A model generated the notes under the pieces. It saw only the letters and a program-made list of their open reading frames with translations, was not told where the DNA came from and did not search any database. Of a DNA stretch of 64,000 nucleotides, positions 11,067 through 20,270 are shown one piece after another. The stretch is from NCBI RefSeq assembly GCF_958298935.1, contig NC_084929.1:1302001-1366000 (forward strand), in the 5' to 3' direction. Source of the stretch: Phragmites australis. Lineage: Eukaryota > Streptophyta > Magnoliopsida > Poales > Poaceae. Position numbers and translations under genes: made by a program. Each line of letters opens with the position of its first letter. The stretch's first letter is position 1.

Positions 11067-12361
11067 CTACAGGAAGAACTTGCGCAGGTGCTCGATGTTC
11101 CACGGGTTGGGGAGCGGCTGCCCATCTTCTGCAGCCAACCGAACGGAGCCTTCTCGCGGGACACCGATCACGGTAAAGGGGCCTTCCCACATAGGGGATA
11201 GTTTATTCCTTCCTTCGCGCGATTGGACTCATTGGAGAACTAGATCCCCCACCTCGAGAGATAGGGCCTGGACGTGACGCTGATGGTAGCGCCGCAGGGT
11301 TTGCTGGTAGCGGGCTGCTCGGACGGCGGCACGCCGCCGGCGCTCATCCAAATAGTCGACGTCGTCGCGCCTTTGCCGCTCCTGTTCGCCTTCAGAGTAG
11401 GCATGCACCCGAGGGGAGTCTAGAGTGAGCTCGGAGGGGAGGACCGCCTCAGCGCCATACACAAAGAAGAAAGGAGTCTCCCCGGTAGCGCGACTTGGCA
11501 TGATCCGATTGGCCCATAGCACGGCAGGCAGCTCGTCGATCCACCCTTTCCCACGTTGTAGGTCCGGGTTTTGAGCCCCTTTAGTATCTCCGTGTTGGCA
11601 CGCTCGACCTACCTATTGCTCCGAGGATGAGCGACAGAGGCGAAGCAGAGCTTGATGCTGAGGTCTTCGCAGTAGTCCCCGAACAGGGCACTTGTGAACT
11701 GAGTGCCATTGTCGGTGATGATCCGGTTCGGGACACCAAAGCGACTGGTGATACTGCGGATAAACTGGAGCACCGTGTTCTTGGTCACCTTGACGACTGG
11801 AACCGCCTCCGGCCACTTGATGAATTTATCGATGGTGACGTAGAGGTACTCATAGCCCCCGATTGCTCGAAGGAATGGACCCAGAATGTCCAGCCCCCAG
11901 ACCGCGAAAGGCCATGACAGGGGGATGGTTTGAAGAGCCTGAGCTGGCTGGTGAATCTGCTTTGCATGGAACTGGCACACCCTGCAGCGTCGAACCAGCT
12001 CGGAAGCATCCTGGAGGGCTGTAGGCCAGTAGAAACCTTGCCGGAACGCCTTCCCGACCAACGTGCGGAACGATGCATGGCCACCGCACTCGCCCTCGTG
12101 GACCTCAGCGAGAAGCTCGCTGCCTTCTGCCCGGGTGATGCATTTCAGGATGATGCCGCCTGCGCTACACCGGTAGAGATCCCCATCTACTATGGCATAG
12201 CGTTTGGACTGCCGAGCAACTCTTTCGGCAGAAGCCTCATCCTCGGGGAGGAACTTTTCCTTCAAGTACCCTCGGATCTCGGCCATCCACGAGGCATCTT
12301 GAGAACAGTCAGCAAGCGCAGCACACTCGTCGGACGGCGGCACCCTGTCGGGGCTTCCCAC
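11067..12361 (-). pseudogene. Element B integrase and pol C-terminus
   Basis: Minus-strand integrase. The H2C2 zinc region (HEGECGGHASF, then CRVCQFHAKQ) is complete, at about 12120-11960. The core carries LDILGPFLRA, DKFIKWPEAVPVV, IITDNGTQFTSALF and HPRSNR. A stop interrupts just after HPRSNR (11609). The frame shifts in the following VERAN/LKGLKTRTY stretch, where A's DVLAKHGKGW region is shortened. Coding resumes with LWANRIMPSRATGETPFFF (11522-11229). The C-terminus ends at CTA/TAG 11067-11069. More complete than A's copy, but still not translatable as one protein. Confidence 0.88.
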
Positions 12362-12382
12362 TGAGGGCGCCGCCGGGGTCCC

Positions 12383-13210
12383 CTAAATTGAGCTCGAGGT
12401 TTCCCCTTCGTCCTGTTCAGCAGGCAGGACGGAAGGCCGTGTGAGTCTTTCTTCAAAGACTCTGGCAGGGATGCGCGCACGGGAGGAGGCTAGGCGGGAG
12501 AGGTCATCAGCCAGAGCGTTGTCACGGCGAGGGATGTACCGCAGCTCCAGGCCGTCGAAGCGCTTCTCCAGCTTCCTGATTGCCACCAAGTACGACGCCA
12601 TTTGAGGGTCCGTGCACTGGTACTCTTTCGATACCTGGTTGACCACCAGCTGGGAGTCTCCTTTGACCAGGAGGCTACGAATCCCGAGGCCCACCGCGGC
12701 TCGAAGGCCGACGATTAGGCCCTCATATTCCGCCATGTTGTTGGATGGGCGGAACTGCAGCTGCACGACGTACCGGAGTTCTTCACCTGTTGGGGAGGTG
12801 AGAGCCACTCCGGTCCCCGCATCTTTCAGCGTGAGGCAACCGTCGAAATGCATAATCCAGTACCCGGGCGCATCATGCCCGGGATATGTGGCGATTTCAT
12901 CTTGGACGATCTCAGGGACAGGCATCCATTCTGCCACGAAGTCAGAATGCGCCTGGCTTTTGATCGCCTGGCGGCTGACAAAGTGCATGTCGAACTCCGC
13001 CAGCTCCACCGCCCACTTGACTACACGCCCGGTGCCTACTCGGTTTCGGAGGATGGGCCCCAGTGGGTACGTGGTAACCACCGAGACCTTGTGCGCCTGG
13101 AAGTAGTGGCGCAGCTTCCGGGAAGCGATGAGCACGGCGTAGAGCAGCTTCTGAGCCTAGGGGTACCTTGTCTTGGCCTCCCGGAGGACTTCACTGACGA
13201 AGTACACCGG
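12383..13210 (-). pseudogene. Element B RNase H region of pol
   Basis: An open 250-codon stretch (13135-12383) carries the RNase H of the RVT_3 type. It contains MHFDGCLTLKDAGTGVAL (first Asp), NNMAEYEGLIVGLRAA (Glu), LVKGDSQLVVNQVSKEY (Asp) and IPRRDNALADDLSRLASS (last Asp), so all four metal-binding acids are present. Upstream (13210-13135) lies the end of the connection, [10 protein letters not shown] in another frame. Unlike A, this domain has no internal stops. Confidence 0.88.
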
Positions 13211-13269
13211 TCGCTTACCCAGCGGGCCCGGACTGCGGCTTCACCCGAGGGCCCGCTACAGCCCCCGAG

Positions 13270-13450
13270 CTCGGCAACGTGGTCAGGGCTGACCGGGTGC
13301 TCGGGCTGGACCCCCTGCTCTGGGGGAGCCAAGTGCTCGGGCTCGACCCCCTACTCGGGGGGAGTCAAGTGCTCGGGCTCGACCCCCTGCTCGGGGGGAG
13401 CCAAGTGCTCGGGCTCGACCCACTGCTCGGGGGGAGCCAAGAGGACGGGG
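13270..13450 (-). repeat. 36-bp coding minisatellite inside pol (element B)
   Basis: Four to five units of ~36 bp, each containing 'ccccgagca', lie between the RT connection and RNase H. On the minus strand one frame reads APPEQWVEPEHL, APPEQGVEPEHL, TPPE. B has more units than A, so copy number varies within the family. Confidence 0.85.
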
Positions 13451-13479
13451 GAGTGCTCGGGGGCGGCCGGAAGCTGGGA

Positions 13480-14517
13480 CCCAGCACCTGACCCCGTGCA
13501 CTCATCGCGCTCCACCACCAGCACCATGCTCACGACCTGAGGAGTGGCCGACACGTAGAGCAGTAGTGGCTCGCCTTCGGACGGGGCCACCAGCACGGGT
13601 GGTGAGGTGAGATACCTCTTCAGATCACGGAAGGCCTGCTCGGCCTCCGGCGTCCAGTTGAAATGACCAATCTTCTTCAGAAGCTTGAAAAGGGGGAGTC
13701 CTCGCTCCCCGAGTTTGGAGATGAAGCGCCCGAGGGCCGCCATGCAGCCGGCGAGACGCTGAACCTCCTTGAGTCGAGCCGGGGGTCGCATCTGCTAGAT
13801 GGCACGGATCTTCTCTGGATTGGCCTCGATCCCTCGGCTGGAAACCAAGAAACCGAGGAGCTTGCACGCAGGCACCCCAAAGATGCATTTCTCAGGGTTG
13901 AGCTTCAGGCGGGTAGTGCGGAGACTGTTGAAAGTCTCGGCAAGATCTTCGAGCAGGGTGGCGTGGTCTCGGGATTTGACCACGAGATCAATGATGTAGG
14001 CCTTGACATTGCGGCCAACCTGCGAATCAAGGGGGATGGGGATAGCTCGCTGGAAAAAAGACCCAGCGTTGCGCAAACCAAAAGGCATCGACACATAGCA
14101 ATAAGTCCCCACCGGAGTGGTAAAAGCAGTTTTTTCTTCGTCCTCTATGGCCATGTGAATCTGGTGATAACCAGAGTTTGCATCTAAAAAACACAAAAGA
14201 TCACATCCCGCGGTTGCATCTACAATTTGATCTATGCGGGGCAAAGGAAAAGGATCTTTGGGGTAAGCCTTCTTTAGATCGGTGTAGTCCACGCACACGG
14301 AGATGGGGCCCGCTGGGCCCGGCATCTTGACCGTGAGGTACGCGTAGTGCGTAGCCACCATGAACCGAGCGAGTGCCGGGCGCCCGAGGATGGCGTTGTA
14401 GGGGAGGGGGAGCTCCACGACGTCGAAGATGACGTTCTCCGTCCAGAAGTTGTCCCGGCTCCCGAATGTCACGGGCAACTCTACCTGCCCGAAGGGCAGG
14501 GAGTGCCCGGGTGTCAC
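13480..14517 (-). pseudogene. Element B protease end and reverse transcriptase
   Basis: Minus-strand frame starting with the C-terminal part of the protease region (PYNAILGRPALARFMVAT), followed directly by RT motifs: VCVDYTDLKKAYPKDPFPLP, FLDANSGYHQI, TTPVGTYCYVSMPFGLRNAG. The joint between MPGPAGPI and SVCVDYTDL (near 14310) indicates a loss of the N-terminal RT region expected in between. The active-site motif reads AYIIDLVVKS where the family has Y-[IV]-D-D, so one catalytic aspartate is gone. The chain continues into the LLGFLVSSRGIEANPEKI and LGRFISKLGERG blocks. Confidence 0.88.
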
Positions 14518-14520
14518 CCC

Positions 14521-15327
14521 CTAAAACGGGAGCGACGGCTTTAGGCGCCTGGAGGGCACCTGCAGCTTCTCGAAAGCCTCCTTGGAGAGGAGGTTAAGGC
14601 CTGCACCCCCGTCGATCAGCACCCTGCTGACCTTCACATTGCAGATGGTGGGGGACACTACCAGGGGTAGTCGCCCCACGCCTGCAATACTGGCGGGGTG
14701 GTCGGCCAAGCTGAATGTGATCGGTGCGTCCGACCACTTCAGGGGCCTTGTGGCCTCTTCACTCGGGGTCGCCGAGCACACTTCGCGCCGCATGGTTTTG
14801 ACACTGCGACGGGAGAAGGGCGTGTATGCGCCTCCGTCGATGAAGGCGACGGTGTGCTCAGGCTCCTGGAAGCCGAGCTCTGTGTTGTTGCGGGCGGCTT
14901 CTTCATGGCCACCCCCGCGGGGCTCGTCGCGATCCCTTTGGCGCTGCTCGACGAGGCCCTTAACCATGCGACACTCCGTGAGATCATGCCATCTGGTCTG
15001 GTGGATCAGGCACCACTTCCCCGGCTCAGGCCCCGCAGGAGCGGGGGCCCTTGTCGGAGCGGGAGCCCTGGCGGGAGCCGGAGCCCTAGGAGGGGCTCGG
15101 GCTGGGGCTCTCGTGGGCGCAGGCCGTCTGTCGGCGGCCGCCCAGCGTGCTTGCTGGCGGTCGGGCTCCTGGGCCGACCCACGGGCGAGGCCCTGGGCTG
15201 GCTCGACGGGGACAGCCTCGCGCCTCCTTCTCTTTTTCTTTTCCCGCCTGTCAGAGCGAGAAGGACCTGGTAGATCGGCGGCGGGGTGCTCAGGGCGCGG
15301 AACGTGCCAAGCCCGAGCTTCCGCCAC
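14521..15327 (-). pseudogene. Element B gag zinc-knuckle-like region and aspartic protease
   Basis: A 268-codon open minus-strand stretch. It begins AEARAWHVPRPEHP (end of gag), continues through a basic KKKRRRREA and a long Pro/Ala/Arg-rich run with APTRAPA-type repeats, then a Cys/His motif (CLIHQTRWHDLTEC). Next come the dUTPase-like/protease approach region (ITFSLADHPASIAGVGRLPL) and the protease active site VLIDGGAGLNLLSKEAFEKL. Tat elements commonly have DGG in place of DSG/DTG. The frame ends at a stop near 14521 just before the pol frame. Confidence 0.85.
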
Positions 15328-15373
15328 CTTAGCGCACTTGTCGGCCAGCGCAAAAAGTTCCGCGGTGGTCTCA

Positions 15374-16544
15374 TCTCATGCGTGCCTAGCTTTTCGAGCA
15401 TCCGCTCGTCGCGGACGCCCTGCCGGAAAGCGACAATGAGAGCGTGGGGGGTTATCCGCGGGATAATGTTGCGGACCTGGCTGAAGCGTTGAATAAAGCG
15501 CCGCAGCATCTCCCCCTCCTGCTGCTTGACGGTATGGAGGTCGCACTCCAGGCCGGGGCGCGTGAATGTGCCCTGAAAATTAGCCACGAACTGGTGGCAA
15601 AGATCATCCCAGGAGCTGATAGTTCCTGGGGGTAAGTTCATAAGCCAAGAGCGGGCAGAGCCCCTCAAGGCAACATGAAAGTAGTTAGCCATCACCTTTT
15701 CGCTGCCACCAGCCACCTAGACAGCGGTGGTGTATATCTGGAGGAACTCGACGGGGTCGATGGACCCGTCGTACTTCTCTGGCAGCTCGGGGCGGAACTT
15801 GGTGGGCCATTTGACCAGGCGGAGCTCACTGGCGAAGGCACGGCACCCGGTGCCGTACCCTGAGGCGCGGGCAGCGCCCTTGGGCTGTGAACACCGGTGA
15901 GCCGGGGAGCCCCGGCGATCATGGGCCGGCAAAGGGGAAGCCTGGTCCTCAGCTTCAGCCTCCTGCAAGGTCTCCCACTGGCGCTCGAGAGTGCCGTGCG
16001 CGTCTTCGATGCCCCTCCGCTCATTGAGGTGTAAGCGGAGGTCCTGGGTTCCCGAAGTGTCCAGGGGGGTGGCGCTCCGCTTGGAGGCCCCCCGGCCAGC
16101 GCGAACGCCACCCAACGATGGGCCGGTCCTAGCGGCGCCACGCTGGGTGGTGGCGCGGGAACTCTCAGCAAGCACCTGGCGGCGGGTAGTGCCGACTAGG
16201 GCGGCGACTTCCTGGAGCCAGCGGCCCTCCGGGGTTTCCCCCGCTGCCTAGACTGGCGGATGAATGAGGAGAGCGTGCGCCGCAAGCAGCGCGCTCCCGG
16301 GGCTGGCCTCGCCGAAGGCGAGCTTACGCCGGAGCGGCGCGCGGTGCTGTCGAGACGCGGACCTGGCGGCAGGAGTTTCGGCCACTGGCTGGGGGTCGGA
16401 TGGTGCACCGGCGATGGCGGCAGCGGCCCTGCTGGGCCCAGCGCCCTGGTCCCCTTGGGAGGAGAACGCCGTGCATGCAGACCGCGGCTGCTGCTGGGAT
16501 GCAGCAGCGACTGGGGCCTCCTGAGCGAGGTGACCACCGGCCAT
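15374..16544 (-). pseudogene. Element B gag
   Basis: Gag starts at the minus-strand ATG ending at 16544 (MAGGHLAQEAPVAAASQQQ), ~65 bp after the LTR. The N-terminal ~330 residues are Ala/Arg/Pro-rich with poor conservation. The recognisable Retrotrans_gag core is FRPELPEKYDGSIDPVEFLQ followed by ANYFHVALRGSARSWLMNLP, DDLCHQFVANFQGTF and MLRRFIQRFSQVRN (about 15800-15400). Two stops (near 16248 and 15717) and a frameshift near 15370 break it. Confidence 0.85.
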
Positions 16545-16589
16545 TTTTTCAGCAGAAGAAAACAAACAAACAAATTCAGGGATGCTTCC

Positions 16590-16607
16590 CCCCTACCTGG
16601 CGCGCCA
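16590..16607 (-). other. Primer binding site of element B
   Basis: Two bases after the LTR's terminal CA, the minus strand reads TGGCGCGCCAGGTAGGG. It starts with the TGG that pairs with a tRNA 3' CCA end, at the expected position. I do not assign the tRNA with confidence. Confidence 0.65.
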
Positions 16608-16609
16608 GC

Positions 16610-18059
16610 TGTCGGAGGATTAACTCCTATCGCAGGGATCCTGAGGGACCCCTTTTTAGAGATTCGGCCAGGGGGATGATCCTGAATATGTTCATCGGAG
16701 AAATAAATGGGTATGAATGCGATGGCCGGTGGGTTGGAGTGACCTAGTGCGGAACGGAGTAAATGCACCGGCGTTTAGACAGGTTCGGGCCGCACGGGGG
16801 CGTAACACCCTACTCCTGTATGGAATAAATGCCCTGAGAAAGTCACTCAAGGATGTTGCTAGTTACAAGAATGTTTATCTATCTTAGAGCCTGGGGCTCC
16901 TTGTTTTTCGGTCTGTGTGTAGCCGCCGGCTTTGGGTGCTCTCGATCTTCTCTTCTCTACTTGTGTGCAATTGTTTCCCCTTTCCTTCTTTCTTTTCTTT
17001 TTTCCCACCCTTTCTTTCTTCTGTGCTGTCGGCTGCTTTAAATACCCGCTGGCAGCAGCGTGCCCCAACAGGAGGGGGGCACAAGTTCCGAGACACCATA
17101 AATGGAAAGGGTGTCATCATTACCTCTGGGTGAAGTGACCGAGGGTGAAAAATGCGTCCCACGCCCGGTCGTCCGTCACCATAAATGCACTGGCAACGGG
17201 CGCCGTGGAGAGGGCCCACCGGGCAGCCGCAAAGCGGCCCGTCATGCATGTCCTGTCTTGTTCCCCTGCCACAGCAGCACGGCAGACAGAACGCCTCGAC
17301 CCTTACGACGTTATCCCCAGACGGGCCGGATGGCACGGGATGGGACCCGTGCATTCAATGACCCCACGCCCTTCTGCCAGAATATGGCAGGAACTGACAC
17401 CGAGCGTGGTGGGAGCAGTTGGAGGTGACAGGCCACACGCGCTCTTTAAATACGGCCTTGGGCCTTTGACTGGCTGACACCTCATCGGTGGGGCCCCTCG
17501 GGGGCCACTGTCAGGGGGCTCTCTGGGTCGTCGGGGAACCGAGTGCTCGGGGGTCACTGTACACCTCCCCGAGCACTCTCTCCCGAGAATGCCCTTTCTT
17601 GATCCTCGGGGAACCGAGTGCTCGGGGATACTGTTCACCTCCCCGAGCACTCTCTCCCGGGCACACTTGTACGGATCCTCGAGGGACCGAGTGCTCGGGG
17701 GCCGCTGCACACAGCCCCGAGCGCTCTCTCCCGGAACTTCCTTCAGTGGGTCCTCGGGATACTTGGGCGCCCAGGCAGCCACCACTCGCGGCCCCGGGCA
17801 CACTTCTCCCGGTGCTCGGGGGACTCAGGTGCTCGGGGGTCACCATACACCTTCACGGTCACTTTCTTCCCGGCACTTAGACTTCGTGGATCATCGAGAA
17901 ACTGGGGTACTCGGGGACCACTGACTGTGGCCCCGAGCGCCCTCTCCCGGGACTTAATCTTTTCTACCTTGCGGAGGAGACTCCGCGGGATGGCGCCATG
18001 TGGCGGATTGCTGGCCTGGCCTCGGGATTCGGGGACCCCTGGTTCCTGATTCATCGATA
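16610..18059 (-). repeat. 5' LTR of element B
   Basis: Minus-strand LTR of 1,450 bp. Its 3' end (TCCTCCGACA) is at 16610 and its 5' end at 18059, where the expected TGTCGGTGA reads TATCGATGA. It contains the U3 array of GTGCTCGGGG/CCCCGAGCAC hairpin repeats (17510-17960), a promoter TATTTAAA (17037-17044), and the conserved R/U5 stretch with GGGTGTTACGCC and CGAACCTGTCTAAA (16770-16825). A possible TSD is GTGGC at 18060-18064, but the other end of the element is not in the window. Confidence 0.9.
17037..17044 (-). promoter_or_regulatory. LTR TATA-like promoter element
   Basis: TATTTAAA on the minus strand inside the LTR of B. The same element is at 21566-21572 and 28970-28976 in the solo LTRs, in each case shortly before the conserved R region, so it is the probable LTR promoter. 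Confidence 0.5.
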
Positions 18060-18198
18060 GTGGCCGAGGGAAGGGAGGAGGATAGTCAGCGAACCTCAGC
18101 ACACCGCGAGGAAACTCACCGAGGCATTAGATGGAACGGTGGAGGCTCGTGGAGGGGCTTTCACCGGTGACTCGGTGAGTTCGAGGAGCTCTACGCTT
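18060..18198. other. Unassigned sequence between element B and duplication copy 1
   Basis: 139 bp of mixed composition with no recognised feature. It is absent from the equivalent place upstream of copy 2 (before 37582), so the duplicated block starts at about 18199. Confidence 0.5.
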
Positions 18199-18766
18199 GA
18201 GATGGGGAAGAAGGTGCCAGAGGGCTCAGCTCAGTGGGAAAAATGGTGGATTCGCCCCGGGAAAGGGAGGAGAAGGGGGTGGCGATGTCTCTCCTAGATC
18301 CTGAGTGCTTGAGCCTGTCGGATTTGGGCTTAGGCTCAGGGATTTGGCCGGCGGCACTGGGTTTTAACCAGTGGCTCTCTGCTCTTCTCTGTTCTGGTGC
18401 TGTGCTCTACTGTGTGGAGATGATGGGAGGGATAGAGGGGGTGCGGCGGATGGAGGACGGAGGGGGCGCAGTTGCGAAGGGAGAGAGGGGTGCGGTGGCA
18501 AAGGGAGGAGCTGGGGGAGAGGGCGGAGTGAACGAAGAGGAGATGGTGAGGGGCGGAGTGAAGGAAACGGTTAAAGAGAACCAATTTAATATACGAGAGA
18601 GAAGATAGGGGATGGAATATAGAGCATCTATTGTAGATGGATAGAATGAGGGATGCTGTAATAGTGATAGAGGATACTGTAATAGTATTTTAGAGGATAG
18701 AATTTTAGAGTAGCTGTTGGAGTTGGCCTAAAGCAGTCATAAAAAAGGTGGGCACATCTAGGAGAT

Positions 18767-19020
18767 CCTCCATCCATTTAAGAATAGAAGACGTATTTTG
18801 TTTTGCCTCGGTCTTCAAAGTTAGACATTGATCATTGTTTTCTCACAATATATATAGTTTAACAAAGCTAAAATAGAGGAAAAATGTTTTGAAATATGAA
18901 TCTAGTTGCATCATTTTTATACACTAAACATACTTATAATTTGACTAATTGTTGGTCAAAATATATATAGTTTTATTTTTTTCAAAATAAAATACATCTT
19001 GTATTCTTAAACGGAGGGAG
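18767..19020. mobile_element. Stowaway-type MITE (copy 1)
   Basis: About 254 bp with ends CCTCCATCCATTTAAGAATA and TATTCTTAAACGGAGGGAG, the classic grass Stowaway (Tc1/mariner) terminus, followed by TA. The left TA is altered here but kept in copy 2 (38079-38080). AT-rich interior without coding sequence. Confidence 0.75.
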
Positions 19021-19022
19021 TA

Positions 19023-19933
19023 GTTTTTTTGGCAAGGTGGTGGCCTTAAAAAGAAGTATCATTTAGTTAAATGGTCTAAAATATGTAGACCTAAAAATAA
19101 GGGTTGTCTTGTGATTAAAGATTTGAGACATACGAATCTTGCTGTTTTATGCAAATGGTGGTAGCGTCTTGAACATGAAGACGGGATGTGGCAAATGATT
19201 ATTAAGAAAAAAATATCTCTATAACTCCTCAATTGCTTCTATGCATCATAGAGTTGATGATTCCCCATGCTGAACTTGTCTTCTTAAGATCAAACCTTTA
19301 TACCTTAATGGCAGAAGAGTTAAATTAGGTATGATAAACTAGCCAAGTTTTGGGAGGACTCATGGATTACTCCTCAACCTTTGGACTAACTTATTTCCTG
19401 TTTTGTATGGCATTTGTATTGATAAGAGGATCCTAGTCCATTCTGTTTTGATAATAATTGGAATCTTTCATTTTTAAGATGGCTTTACTTGGGACGGCAG
19501 AGGCAGTGAGATTTGATTCTTAGTTGGGTTTTGAACATCCAGTTATCTAAGACTGATGATGTGATATCTTGGACCTTTGACAAAAAGGGCATCTATACTG
19601 TTAAGTCACTTTACAATTGGTTTGTGAGAGATTCTCCTAACTAACCTTTTACTCATATTTGGAAAGTCAAAATCCCTCTTAAGATCAAGATGTTCATGTG
19701 GTTTTTAGAATAGAACTTATGCCTTACAAAGAATAATCTTCTCAGGCGCAATTGGGCTGGTGGAACTTGTGTCTTTTGTACCCAGCCTGGATATTGTATT
19801 CATCTTTTCTTCTTATGCCCTGTTGCGAAATCAGTTTTTGGGGTTTGTGGCCCTTTGTATTGGTGTTGATACAATCCAAAACTCTATACATCAGTACCAG
19901 TCTAAAACCTATCTACCTAATGGTTGATCTTTC
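19023..19933 (+). pseudogene. LINE (non-LTR retrotransposon) ORF2 remnant, part 1, copy 1
   Basis: Degenerate coding sequence of a plant LINE. KWSKICRPKNKGCLVIKDLR and LCKWWWRLEHEDGMW (19070-19190) come from the end of the RT. KGIYTVKSLYNWF and HIWKVKIPLKIKMFMW (19585-19705), then GGTCVFC-like cysteines, belong to the zf-RVT domain. Frames shift and stop repeatedly. The LINE is interrupted at 19933 by an LTR element and resumes at 23026. Confidence 0.75.
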
Positions 19934-20270
19934 TGTTATCATTGGATTCTCCAGCTACTGACTCCGACTGGTTCTCTCGAAGCACATTGTCCACCAGATC
20001 ACATTCAACGGTCTTGGACTCAGCCTCTCCGACGCTTTTGTCACCACCGATGACCTGTCCACATCCAACTACCTTGGACTCAGCTTAGCACCGCACTCGC
20101 ATCTCTCTCAATAGCATTTTGTTAGCTCTCGAGTAGGCTAGCACCTCAAGCACTCTTGTATCAAGTGTATAAATAGAACCATGTAATGTACATTGAAATC
20201 AATTAAGGCAATACGTCCCATTTTACATGGTATCTGTTTCCCCTTCCTATGACCTTGTTTCTCTTGCGCT

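Noticed and set aside
18234..18608. Gly/Glu-rich frame as a protein gene at the start of the duplicated segment
   Set aside because: Purine-rich low complexity, no domain, and copy 2 has lost the first part without preserving the frame.
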